Shown here in pieces: positions 1 to 6,983 of a stretch of 12,183 bases of DNA. The DNA is from an uncultured Olsenella sp. (GTDB lineage: Bacteria; Actinomycetota; Coriobacteriia; Coriobacteriales; Atopobiaceae), in assembly GCA_959598545.1 (NCBI GenBank), contig CAUGFC010000052.1, positions 1 through 12,183 on the forward strand, given 5' to 3'. The notes under the pieces were generated by a model. The model had not been told where the DNA came from, made no database searches, and saw only the letters and a program-made list of their open reading frames with translations. Both the position numbers and the translations under genes were made by a program. Within the stretch, counting starts at the first letter, position 1, and each line of letters starts with the position of its first letter.

Positions 1-1028
1 AGCACGAGGTTGGTGAGCATGAGCGGCAGCGACGTCTCGAGGCCCACGATGCCGAAGAAGGCGATCTCCCACTCGCAGTCCTTCTCGTGCGGAGCGTGCG
101 GGGCGTGGTCGGTGACGACGCAGTCGATCGTGCCGTCGAGGATGCCCTCGCGGAGCGCCTCGGCGTCGGAGGCGCGGCGCAGCGGCGGGTTCATCTTGAG
201 GTTGGTGTCGTAGGCGTCGGTGATGTCGTCCTCGCAGAGGAACAGGTGGTGCGGGGTGACCTCGCAGGTGACCGGCAGGCCCTCGGCCTTGGCGGCGCGC
301 ACGAGCTCAAGGCCCTTCTCGGTGGAGATGTGGGCGATGTGCAGGGCGCAGCCCGTCATGCGGCAGAGCTCGATGTCGCGGTAGATCTCGAGCTCCTCGC
401 CCAGCGCCGGCCAGCCGAACATGCCGAGGCGCGTGGAGGCGCGACCCTCGTTGATGACGCCGTGCGTGGTGAGCGACTCGACCTCGCAGTGCGCCGAGAC
501 GACCTTGTCGAACTGGCTCACGTACTCCATGCAGGTGCGCATCATGCCGGCGCTCTGGACGCCGTGGCCGTCGTCGGAGAAGGCGACCGCGCCCTCCATG
601 ACCATGTCGCCGATCTCCGCGAGCGTCTCGCCCTTCTCGCCGACCGTGAGGGCGCCGATCGGGCGGATGTGGCAGAGGCCGGCGTGACGGGAGCGGTCGA
701 TCTGGTAGCGGACCTCGGCGCCGGTGTCGGTCACCGGGTCGGTGTTGGGCATCGTGGCCACGTCGGTGAAGCCGCCGTGGGTCGCCGCGCGGGCGCCCGT
801 CTCGATGGTCTCCTTGTACTCGAAGCCGGGGTCGCGGAAGTGCACGTGCATGTCGACGAGGCCGGGCACGAGGTACTTGCCGGCGGCGTCGATTACCTCG
901 GCGCCCTCGGGGGCCTCGAGCCCCTCCCCCACCGCGGCGATCTTGTCGCCGTCGATGAGCACGTCACGGACGTCGTCGAGGCCCACCTGGGGGTCGACGA
1001 CGTGGGCAGACTTAAGCAGATACGCCAT
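1..1028 (-). CDS. pyrC: Dihydroorotase, class I (3' end missing)
   Basis: Catalyses reversible cyclisation of N-carbamoyl-aspartate to dihydroorotate, step 3 of de novo pyrimidine synthesis, in the cytoplasm. The visible 342 residues carry the amidohydrolase metal site: HVHFRDPG (H61, H63), the SDDG aspartates (D152/D153), SAH (H180), HIAHIS (H233) and TDHAPH (D307). Asp at 153 instead of a carboxylated lysine fits class I enzymes of the Aquifex/Bacillus type. Family members are about 420-430 residues, so roughly 80 C-terminal residues lie beyond the left edge. The ATG at 1028 has a strong GGGAGGAG ribosome site just upstream. It overlaps the end of pyrB by 17 bases, so the two are co-transcribed and probably translationally coupled. 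Identification is secure; the missing end is simply outside the window. Confidence 0.96.
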   Translation of the reverse strand, partial: MAYLLKSAHVVDPQVGLDDVRDVLIDGDKIAAVGEGLEAPEGAEVIDAAGKYLVPGLVDMHVHFRDPGFEYKETIETGARAATHGGFTDVATMPNTDPVTDTGAEVRYQIDRSRHAGLCHIRPIGALTVGEKGETLAEIGDMVMEGAVAFSDDGHGVQSAGMMRTCMEYVSQFDKVVSAHCEVESLTTHGVINEGRASTRLGMFGWPALGEELEIYRDIELCRMTGCALHIAHISTEKGLELVRAAKAEGLPVTCEVTPHHLFLCEDDITDAYDTNLKMNPPLRRASDAEALREGILDGTIDCVVTDHAPHAPHEKDCEWEIAFFGIVGLETSLPLMLTNLV

Positions 1029-1946
1029 TGCTCTCTCCTCCCAGAAGCAGGTACATCTCGGCCATGCGCGTGAGTACGCCCGCGTTCACCTGGTCGAGGA
1101 TGCGCGAGCGCGCGCAGTCGGCGACGTCGGCGTTGATCTCCATGCCGCGGTTCATGGGACCGGGGTGGCAGATGATGGCCTCGGGCTTCATCTTGTTCAC
1201 GCGGGCCATGTCCAGGCCCCAGAGGCGGTTGTACTCGCGGCGGGACGGGATGGCAGCGCCCTCCATGCGCTCAAGCTGGACGCGCAGCATGTAGACGACG
1301 TCCATCTCGGGGATGACCGCGTCGAGGTCGGCGGTCTGCGGGACGCCGTAGTAGTCGGGGTCGTCGACCTGGAAGGTCGGGGGTCCGACGAGCGTGACGT
1401 CGGCGCCCATGGTCCTGAGCGCGGGCACGAGACTGCCGCAGACGCGGCTGTGGCTGAGGTCGCCGACGATCGCGACCTTGAGGCCGTCGAGGTGGCCGAA
1501 GTTCTCGCGGATCGTGTAGAGGTCGAGCATGGCCTGGGTGGGGTGCTGGTGCTTGCCGTCGCCGGCGTTGATGACGATGGCGTCGGTGTGCTCGGTGATC
1601 TTCTGCGGCGTGCCGGCGAGCTTGGCGCGGCAGATGAACATGTCGACGTTCATGGCGTCGATGGTCTCGATCGTGTCCGCGAGGCTCTCGCCCTTGACGA
1701 CGGAGCTCGTGGCGCCGCCCATGGAGAGGCTGTCCGCGGAGAGGCGCTTCTCAGCGAGCTCGAAGGAGCTCTTGGTGCGGGTGGACGGCTCGAGGAAGAG
1801 GTTGACGATCGTGCGGCCGCGCAGCGCCGGCACCTTCTTGATCGCGCGCTTGTTGACCTCGGAGAACGAACGGGCCGTGTCGAGGATCTGCGTGATGTCG
1901 TCGGCCGTGAGGCTCGTCGTGTCGATCAGATGCTTGACGGAGAGCA

Positions 1947-1947
<1 letters not shown>
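1012..1947 (-). CDS. pyrB: Aspartate carbamoyltransferase catalytic subunit
   Basis: Condenses carbamoyl phosphate with L-aspartate to N-carbamoyl-aspartate, the committed pyrimidine step. The 311 residues match the normal catalytic-chain length. Motifs in order: EPSTRTKSSFELA (53-65, phosphate binding), the 80s loop with SSVVKGES (K85), NAGDGKHQHPTQ (127-138), VGDLSHSRV in the aspartate domain (161-169), and HPGPMNRGMEI (261-271). The usual Arg-His pair near residue 107 is Arg-Ala here (ICRAKLAG), keeping the arginine that contacts carbamoyl phosphate. The ATG overlaps the pyrR stop (TGATG) and has a GGGAGG site inside the end of pyrR. No pyrI regulatory subunit is visible. pyrC follows with an overlap. 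Confidence 0.97.
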
Positions 1948-2519
<572 letters not shown>

Positions 2520-2535
2520 GGGTCTCCCTTCTACG

Positions 2536-2568
2536 AAAAAGACGCCCTGCCGTTGCGGCGCGAGCGTC
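2536..2568 (-). terminator. pyr leader attenuator terminator
   Basis: Read on the minus strand, outer arms GACGC/GCGTC and inner arms GCCG/CGGC (loop CAA) form an interrupted hairpin directly followed by TTTTT, ending 16 bases before the pyrR start. This is an intrinsic terminator in the leader. Its 5' arm CTCGCGCC (2557-2564) is also complementary to GGTGCGAG in the upstream PyrR loop (2616-2623), so the terminator and an antiterminator are mutually exclusive. Confidence 0.85.
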
Positions 2569-2601
2569 GGGAAGGGTGTTACGGAAGCGCCCCCTGGGCC
2601 T

Positions 2602-2640
2602 GACCTTGCTGGCGTCTCGCACCGGCTTAAAGATTCCCTG
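2602..2640 (-). promoter_or_regulatory. PyrR-binding RNA loop (pyr leader)
   Basis: The minus-strand RNA reads ATCTTTAAG, then CCGGTGCGAGACGCC, then AGCAAGGTC. TTTAA on the 5' side, a G-rich GNGAG loop and GCAAGG on the 3' side match the layout of PyrR-binding loops in Gram-positive pyr leaders. ATCTT and AAGGT can pair as the lower stem (one G-U). PyrR binding would hold this stem and block the antiterminator. It lies 34 bases upstream of a strong terminator and immediately before pyrR, which supports the call. Confidence 0.8.
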
Positions 2641-2642
2641 CC

Positions 2643-2648
2643 AGTGTA
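2643..2648 (-). promoter_or_regulatory. Possible -10 box of the pyr operon
   Basis: TACACT on the minus strand would place transcription start near 2636, just at the 5' side of the PyrR loop, which is where a pyr leader should begin. No convincing -35 box is visible at the right distance. The hexamer sits in the palindrome GTGTACAC (2644-2651). Weak call based mostly on position. Confidence 0.35.
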
Positions 2649-2693
2649 CACCATCGCGGGAGGGCGCGGGAGGCGCGGGCGCCCATCGATCGC

Positions 2694-2721
2694 GCTTAGG
2701 ATTTTGAGGTTGTTGTAGGTT
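2694..2721 (+). repeat. 28-nt repeat unit 1A (outer left)
   Basis: Starts GCTTAGGATTTT and ends GGTTGTTGTAGGTT. Agrees with the family pattern GCTTARGAATCC...GTTGTTGTAGGTT; outermost unit of element 1. Confidence 0.85.
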
Positions 2722-2735
2722 GCGGACGGCGTTGC

Positions 2736-2763
2736 GCTTAAGAATCCGGAGTTGTTGTGCATT
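2736..2763 (+). repeat. 28-nt repeat unit 1B (inner left)
   Basis: Starts GCTTAAGAATCCGG, then AGTTGTTGTGCATT. 42 bp from unit 1A with a 14-nt non-repeated spacer; the last five bases diverge from the outer unit. Confidence 0.85.
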
Positions 2764-2849
2764 GACACTTCGCACCGATCTCGGGCGCGCCTAGAATGTC
2801 CAGTTGGCACACGAAGAAATGTGCGTCGAGGCGCTTCTGTGCGCACATT

Positions 2850-2877
2850 GACCTACAGCCATCCCAATTTCCTAAGC
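2850..2877 (-). repeat. 28-nt repeat unit 1C (inner right, inverted)
   Basis: On the minus strand starts GCTTAGGAAATTGG and ends GGCTGTAGGTC. The most divergent unit of element 1, but in register with its partner. Confidence 0.75.
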
Positions 2878-2891
2878 AGAGTTTCAAACGG

Positions 2892-2919
2892 AACCTACAA
2901 CAACCCCGAGTTCTTAAAC
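2892..2919 (-). repeat. 28-nt repeat unit 1D (outer right, inverted)
   Basis: On the minus strand starts GTTTAAGAACTCGG and ends GGTTGTTGTAGGTT. Starts exactly 42 bp from unit 1C. Its terminal 14 bases are identical to those of unit 1A. Confidence 0.85.
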
Positions 2920-3044
2920 ACATCAGTCGCCGCGGGACGATTCTTGTGAGCGCGTTCATGAGAACGTGCAGGTCTGCGACGTCGACGGTCTCGGGCGTAT
3001 GACAGCAAACAGCCGAACACGGCAAAAGATGCAGCTATGGCTAG

Positions 3045-3083
3045 AAGTGCGTCCGCCTCCCGACCAACACGGGGGACGCACTT
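3045..3083 (-). terminator. Terminator-like hairpin after the PTS operon
   Basis: Perfect 10-bp arms AAGTGCGTCC (3045-3054) and GGACGCACTT (3074-3083), with a further CCCG/CGGG stem inside, begin 20 bases after the EIID stop. The position suits the end of the PTS transcript. On the minus strand only TT, then CTAG, follows, so the U-tract is poor; it may act as a 3' stabilising hairpin or a weak terminator. Confidence 0.6.
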
Positions 3084-3103
3084 GGGTGGGGACACGCAGA
3101 GTC

Positions 3104-3952
3104 TTATGACAGGACGCCAAAGTATACGCCGACGACGCCAATCACCATGGTGATTATGATCAGGAGCATAGGGCTGGCTTTCTTATCGAGCGCCTTATAG
3201 TAAATCCAGAAGGCCAGCATCCCAAGAGCGCCGGGCATGATGCCATCAAGAATCTGTTGGAAGGTTGACGTCTCCTCTCCGACACCAATCGCAATGGGGA
3301 TGTTCACCGCGACCGTGCTGTCACACATGGCACCCAAAACCATCACGCCAACAATGCCAAGTGCACCAATAACCTTGGTCATCACTCCGCTCTTCTGCGC
3401 CTGCTCAAGGAAGCCGACGCCAAGCTCGTAGCCCTTCTGCATTCCCCAGACACGCAGAGCCCACGCGGGAATGTTGTAGATCAGGAGAAACGCGAGTGGG
3501 CCAAACCAGTTCCCCTGCTGGCACAGCGAGATTCCGATGCCGGCAGCGATAACACGAATTGTGGAGAGGAAGATGGAATCGCCAATTCCCGACAGCGGTC
3601 CCATCAGCGCGGTCTTCACATCCTGAACCGCCTGCGGCTCAAGCTCTCCACGGGCGATCTGCTCTTCCATCGCCACCGCAATACCGCCAACAAAGGGACC
3701 AACGGGCATAGTAATGTTGAAGAAGGCGATGTGACGGCGAAGCGCAGCCGCAAAGTCATCGGGTCGGTCACGATAGATCTTCTTGAGCAGCCCGGAAATC
3801 ATGAGACCAAAGCCAATGCCCATTTGCTTGTAGTACGTCCACGAAAAGCTGAGTCCCAACGCCCCCACGTTCAACGACGTCTTTACAAGATCAGACTTTG
3901 TTATCAGGCGCTGATCCTCGTTCGCAGTCGCGGAGCTTTGCCTAGAAGTCAT
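3104..3952 (-). CDS. PTS mannose-class EIID membrane component
   Basis: Membrane subunit that with EIIC forms the sugar channel of a mannose/fructose/sorbose-family PTS. The 282 residues show the EIID signatures: an N-terminal block around 36-60 (a SWTYYKQMG variant of the usual N-Y-E-R-M-Q-G region), RRHIAFFN at 72-79, AMEEQIA at 94-100, GPLSGIGDSIF at 118-128, and hydrophobic segments towards the C-terminus (about 195-225 and 262-281). An in-frame ATG at 3961 directly abuts GGAG, leaving no spacing; the ATG at 3952 lies nine bases after AAGGAG and is preferred. It overlaps the EIIC stop by 11 bases. Last gene of the operon, followed by a strong hairpin. Confidence 0.93.
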   Translation of the reverse strand: MTSRQSSATANEDQRLITKSDLVKTSLNVGALGLSFSWTYYKQMGIGFGLMISGLLKKIYRDRPDDFAAALRRHIAFFNITMPVGPFVGGIAVAMEEQIARGELEPQAVQDVKTALMGPLSGIGDSIFLSTIRVIAAGIGISLCQQGNWFGPLAFLLIYNIPAWALRVWGMQKGYELGVGFLEQAQKSGVMTKVIGALGIVGVMVLGAMCDSTVAVNIPIAIGVGEETSTFQQILDGIMPGALGMLAFWIYYKALDKKASPMLLIIITMVIGVVGVYFGVLS

Positions 3953-4715
3953 CTTCGTCATCTCCTTCCATGCTTACAGCCTGCGCAGCGTTGCCTGCAT
4001 CAAGAATTCCGGACTGGACAACCCCGATCACAACTGCAAACAGCGCGATTCCGAGAATGGGCACACCGAGATAAGAGCTGAGAAGGAATCCGGCAAACAG
4101 CCAGACCACGAGTTCCCTCGAGAGTACGAGACGCCCGAGCATCGCAAGGCCCAGCGCAGGAAGGATATTTGCCGCGGCGGTTAGACCGTTGAAGACAAAG
4201 TCAGGAACGGCTTCGATGAGAGCCTTGACCGCATCGGCACCGAAGTAGAAAGCAAAGCCGCAGATAAGGCCGTAACACACGGCAGGAATACCGCCAATGA
4301 GAAAGTGCATGAGGTAAACGCCCTTGAGATCCCCTCGATCTGCGTACCTCTCGGCAATACGAGCGAAGACGGACATAATGGAGTAGAAACCGCTCTTGAT
4401 ACTCACCGAGAGCGAGGCGATGGGCACAGCGAGCGCGATAGCCGTCTCTGGGCCCTCGCCAAGCGCAATGGCGAAGGAGCAGGCAAGGACGCCTCCAATA
4501 ATTTCATCGGGAGGCACATAGGCACCAAAGCCAATCGAACCGAGGAACATGAGCTCGAGGCTTGCGCCGACGGCAAGGCCCGTTGCCAAGTCTCCCAGAA
4601 CGAGTCCCGTCAAAGGGCAGAGTACAATGGGTCGCTGAAAAAACGACTCTCCAAACTGGTTGTCCATCTTGCCAAACATGGCAACAAGACCCACCAGAAA
4701 CGCATTGAGTAACAT
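3942..4715 (-). CDS. PTS mannose-class EIIC membrane component
   Basis: Substrate-translocating membrane subunit. The 257 residues are strongly hydrophobic with several predicted membrane spans. The family block GDLATGLAVGASLELMFLG lies at 41-59, followed by a PPDEIIGG segment at 68-75 and GEGPETAIALAVP at 86-98. The ATG at 4715 has GGAGG five bases upstream; an earlier in-frame TTG at 4727 overlaps that site and is unlikely. The protein ends in an acidic tail GDDEDDF, much like the tail of EIIA here. It lies 50 bases downstream of EIIB and overlaps EIID. The type is clear; the sugar is not readable from sequence. Confidence 0.94.
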   Translation of the reverse strand: MLLNAFLVGLVAMFGKMDNQFGESFFQRPIVLCPLTGLVLGDLATGLAVGASLELMFLGSIGFGAYVPPDEIIGGVLACSFAIALGEGPETAIALAVPIASLSVSIKSGFYSIMSVFARIAERYADRGDLKGVYLMHFLIGGIPAVCYGLICGFAFYFGADAVKALIEAVPDFVFNGLTAAANILPALGLAMLGRLVLSRELVVWLFAGFLLSSYLGVPILGIALFAVVIGVVQSGILDAGNAAQAVSMEGDDEDDF

Positions 4716-4765
4716 TGCATCCTCCAATCTGATTACTTGTTGTTTTTATTTCCCCGCAACCTCCG

Positions 4766-5236
4766 CTAGAGCAAAGGGGCAACGTCGACTGGGATATCCG
4801 CGCACAGTGGACGAGCCTCCACGCTGACTCCGCGTGCAACGAGAGATCGGAGCTCACTGATCTCTTCCGGCTCCAGGTAAACCTGATGCGTTATCGCCCT
4901 CGTCGTGGCACTCTCACGCGTATTCCCAAGGTTCAGAGAGGTAATGGAAGGGCACCCATCAAGGAGCGCCTTCGCGTCAGCAACCGTCTCGACACAGATA
5001 ATCATTCGATACTTGTCCGTCACGCCAGAGTTGATGGCCTCTATGGCATGAGCCATATCCTTAATGACCAGCTTCACGTGAGGAGGCTTCCCAAGCTTGA
5101 GCGCGGTACGCAGAACCTGGTCGGAGGCTACGTGATCACCCACGCAGAAAATGCAGTCCGCCCCGAGGCCCTGAACCCAGGACGCCGCGACCTGTCCGTG
5201 GAGAAGGCGGAAGTCGACTCGAGTAAGCAAAATCAT
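4766..5236 (-). CDS. PTS mannose-class EIIB phosphotransfer protein
   Basis: Cytoplasmic domain that receives phosphate from EIIA and passes it to the incoming substrate. The 156 residues match family length. The N-terminal RVDFRLLHGQV (6-16) is the canonical EIIB motif, with H13 the expected phosphorylated histidine. DKYRMIICVETVADAKALLDG (74-94) and SLNLGNTRE (99-107) match conserved strands. The ATG at 5236 follows GGGAGG with a six-base spacer. EIIA and EIIB are separate polypeptides rather than the EIIAB fusion of E. coli ManX. The 48-base gap to EIIA holds a stable hairpin. Confidence 0.95.
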   Translation of the reverse strand: MILLTRVDFRLLHGQVAASWVQGLGADCIFCVGDHVASDQVLRTALKLGKPPHVKLVIKDMAHAIEAINSGVTDKYRMIICVETVADAKALLDGCPSITSLNLGNTRESATTRAITHQVYLEPEEISELRSLVARGVSVEARPLCADIPVDVAPLL

Positions 5237-5247
5237 CCGATGCCTCC

Positions 5248-5282
5248 CTTCGACGCGCCGGGCGGCGACGCCTTAATCGAAG
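5248..5282 (-). promoter_or_regulatory. Intercistronic hairpin between EIIA and EIIB
   Basis: Outer arms CTTCGA (5248-5253) and TCGAAG (5277-5282) enclose inner arms CGCCG/CGGCG with a two-base turn (5256-5267). It begins two bases after the EIIA stop and ends against the GGGAGG of EIIB. There is no U-tract, so it is not an intrinsic terminator; it may be an RNA processing or stability element or affect EIIB translation. Role inferred only from position. Confidence 0.5.
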
Positions 5283-5284
5283 CT

Positions 5285-5704
5285 TTAGAAGTCCTCGTCA
5301 TCACCGACGGAGTCAAGGGCTTCGTTCACGTATGTCACCTGCACGCGCTTGTTCGCGGCAATTGCCCGGAGAACCTCATCCAGCGAAACTCCCTCGTCAC
5401 TGCCAAGCAGTTCAACAAGAAACGCGAGATTCACGTTGGTAACGAGATAGGTGTGCGCCCTCCGTTCGACAACCTGCACGAACTGGTTGTTCACGCTGCC
5501 TCCGAGAAGGTCCGTGCAGACCACGACCTCATCGTCTTCTGGGAATTTGCTGATCATCGCTGCGACGCAGGAGGCGGGGTCGTTGTTGCCGTCCACAAAC
5601 AGACAAAGCGCAGAGACGTCATCCCTCTCCCCCATGAGCAGGAAGAGGCTCTCCCTCATTCCCTCTGCAAGGTGCGCGTGTGATGCGATGACGTAGTGAC
5701 GCAT
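5285..5704 (-). CDS. PTS mannose-class EIIA phosphotransfer protein
   Basis: Accepts phosphate from HPr and passes it to EIIB. The 139 residues start with the EIIA-Man fold: VIASHAHLAEGM (5-16), where H9 corresponds to the phosphorylated histidine of E. coli ManX (H10). VVVCTDLLGGSVNNQF (60-75) is the conserved second block with the DL-GGS-N signature. The C-terminus is GDDEDF, an acidic tail resembling that of EIIC. The ATG at 5704 has AGGAGG seven bases upstream. It follows the SIS deglycase gene by 57 bases on the same strand, placing enzyme and transporter in one operon. Confidence 0.94.
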   Translation of the reverse strand: MRHYVIASHAHLAEGMRESLFLLMGERDDVSALCLFVDGNNDPASCVAAMISKFPEDDEVVVCTDLLGGSVNNQFVQVVERRAHTYLVTNVNLAFLVELLGSDEGVSLDEVLRAIAANKRVQVTYVNEALDSVGDDEDF

Positions 5705-5761
5705 GTCCTTTCCTCCTAGCTAGATGGGCGCCAACCCCCTGTGAAGAGACAACTTGATCGA

Positions 5762-6823
5762 CTAGTAGTCGAACTGGTGATAGTACCTGCGATAGTTGAG
5801 ATTGTGCTTCGTCACAATCTCGTAGTAGCACATCAGGCGATCGCTAATTAGTGCCGTGAGAATCCAGGGGGACACGATGACGCGGAATTCCTCGTCTACG
5901 CCGGGGAGGGCAAACTCCTTCGTGTCCACGACCACAACGTCCTCATCCCCCGTGACACCGGACTTGAGGAAGCGCTCCACACGCTCGTCAAGCTTGCGGC
6001 TCGCATCCTCGCCCTTGAAGAGGAAAACCGGCACGCCCGGTTCAACAAGCTCAAGCGTCCCATGAAAGAACTCTGATGACGTCACGTAACGGGTCCGCTT
6101 CCACTGGCACTCTTCCAGGTTGCACATGGCAATCAGAATTGTCTCGCCCCAAAGTGCGCCCGATCCGACAAACATCGTGTACGGAGCCGGAGCATACTTG
6201 CGAGCAAGTTCCTCAGCACGAGGTTCGAAGGCCTTCCGGAGGTCAACCAGCCCCTCCCACACACCATCAGCCTGCTCCATGAACCGATCGAAATCGGGGA
6301 AGCAACCGCGCCGATTAAGAAGGCGTAGACCAAAGCAATCGGCGAGATAATAGTTCATCTCGCAGCTGCCCGTGCCATGCATCTGGGACATGGGGACGCA
6401 CTTGTCCGCCCCAACCGCTCGACCGATGGGGCTGTCGGGATTGGTAAGCGCATAGACCCTGACGCCCATTTCCCGCATTCTCTTCACCGCCTCGAGCACC
6501 TCAACGGTGGTGCCAGACTCCGAGGACGTGAGGACAATGGAGCGTTCCGTGAGACGCCTGTTTCCGAGCACGTTCCACTCGGCTGCGTTTACGAGGTGAA
6601 GCTCGAGGTCCTTATCGGCATAAAGGTTCATCAGGTACTCAAGCTGCATGAGCTCATCCCAAGTGCCGCCCATGCCAAGCAGGAACACGGCGTCGTACCC
6701 TTCGTCAGTGGCCTCGTCGGCAAAGCGCGCCATTGCCTCGCCGCGCTCCCGGAGCCCCACGGCCTCCTCGAGATAACGCACTTGATCAAAGTGGAGTATC
6801 TCGACGGTCTCGGTCGGATTCAT
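5762..6823 (-). CDS. SIS-domain sugar-amine phosphate deglycase (FrlB/GfrF-like)
   Basis: Probably cleaves a 6-phosphorylated Amadori compound or related glycosylamine into a hexose phosphate and a free amine. The 353 residues hold two SIS modules. The first has VFLLGMGGTWDE (46-57) and the sugar-phosphate motif TSSESGTTVE (99-108), then VYALTNPDSPIG (123-134). The second begins near 215 with TMFVGSGALWGE and contains EECQWKRT (237-244) and SSEFFHGTLE (249-258). E238 and H254 are 16 residues apart, as are the Glu and His assigned catalytic roles in Salmonella FraB (E214/H230, from memory), which suggests deglycase rather than GlmS-type isomerase chemistry. No glutaminase domain is present. 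The ATG at 6823 follows AGGAG. Only one deglycase is present, whereas Salmonella gfr has two. A related amino-sugar phosphate isomerase or deaminase is the main alternative. Confidence 0.85.
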   Translation of the reverse strand: MNPTETVEILHFDQVRYLEEAVGLRERGEAMARFADEATDEGYDAVFLLGMGGTWDELMQLEYLMNLYADKDLELHLVNAAEWNVLGNRRLTERSIVLTSSESGTTVEVLEAVKRMREMGVRVYALTNPDSPIGRAVGADKCVPMSQMHGTGSCEMNYYLADCFGLRLLNRRGCFPDFDRFMEQADGVWEGLVDLRKAFEPRAEELARKYAPAPYTMFVGSGALWGETILIAMCNLEECQWKRTRYVTSSEFFHGTLELVEPGVPVFLFKGEDASRKLDERVERFLKSGVTGDEDVVVVDTKEFALPGVDEEFRVIVSPWILTALISDRLMCYYEIVTKHNLNYRRYYHQFDY

Positions 6824-6848
6824 CTCTCTCCTATCGCTAGCGGTCTAA

Positions 6849-6877
6849 AGGGACGAGAGACATTCCGGACTGTCCCT
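6849..6877. promoter_or_regulatory. Inverted repeat in the SIS-PTS leader (candidate operator)
   Basis: AGGGAC (6849-6854) and GTCCCT (6872-6877) are perfect inverted arms 17 bases apart, between the putative -10 box and the ribosome site of the SIS gene. This is a natural location for a repressor operator or a leader hairpin. No match to a known GntR operator is claimed. Confidence 0.35.
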
Positions 6878-6878
6878 C

Positions 6879-6908
6879 TGTATATAGATTAGTGTTTTTT
6901 AGAACCAA
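6879..6908 (-). promoter_or_regulatory. Putative promoter of the SIS-PTS operon
   Basis: On the minus strand TTGGTT (6903-6908), a 16-base spacer and TATATA (6881-6886), or TATACA (6879-6884) with an 18-base spacer, fit a housekeeping promoter. It is AT-rich in a GC-rich setting and lies about 60 bases before the SIS start. The -10 region overlaps GTATATAG, a motif related to two CTATATAG sites upstream in the cluster. Confidence 0.5.
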
Positions 6909-6983
6909 TTTCTTCGACGGGCGAAGCCAGGGGGCAAGCGGTACCGAATTCTCGATAACTGGTATTAGTTTTCCGATATCTAT

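Larger units (their letters stand above)
2694..2919. repeat. Composite inverted-pair repeat element, copy 1
   Basis: 226-bp element with two 28-nt repeats at the left end (2694, 2736) and two inverted ones at the right end (2850, 2892), each pair exactly 42 bp start to start. All four units point their GCTTA end outward. The 86-bp centre contains CCAGTTGGCA at 2800-2809, exactly 40 bases before the right-hand pair, and an AATGTGCG/CGCACATT inverted repeat (2818-2825, 2842-2849). It lies between the EIID gene end and the pyr promoter. No ORF of note and no clear target duplication. Could be a transposon-derived miniature element, a REP/BIME-like repeat or a multi-site protein-binding locus; sequence alone does not decide. 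Confidence 0.85.
2520..3103. other. Intergenic region between PTS EIID and pyrR
   Basis: 584 bases without a credible gene. From right to left it holds a strong hairpin after the EIID stop (3045-3083), about 125 bases with nothing recognised (2920-3044) apart from a small CGTTC-ATGA-GAACG dyad, the composite repeat element (2694-2919), then the putative pyr promoter and attenuator leader. Short open frames here show no family resemblance and are crossed by the repeats. Confidence 0.7.

Noticed and set aside
87..1073. Long plus-strand open frame
   Set aside because: It is antisense to pyrC. Its repetitive Val/Asp/Leu/Gly/Ala/Arg composition is typical of the reverse frame of a GC-rich gene, and pyrC motifs are intact on the minus strand.
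2520..2846. N-terminal extension of PyrR to 299 residues
   Set aside because: It would translate the attenuator, promoter region and repeats. The ATG at 2519 gives family length and has a proper ribosome site.
2818..2849. AATGTGCG/CGCACATT as a conserved hairpin of the repeat element
   Set aside because: The stem has a 16-base loop and is not conserved in the second copy at the same place.
2694..2919. CRISPR array (also considered for 9409-9645)
   Set aside because: Repeats of 28 nt with 14-nt spacers are too closely spaced for CRISPR, only two units occur per direction, the pairs are inverted to each other, and no cas genes are present.
2953..2966. CGTTC-ATGA-GAACG dyad as a LexA box
   Set aside because: The half-sites are in the reverse order (GTTC-N4-GAAC) to the GAAC-N4-GTTC LexA form of Gram-positives, and no SOS gene is adjacent.
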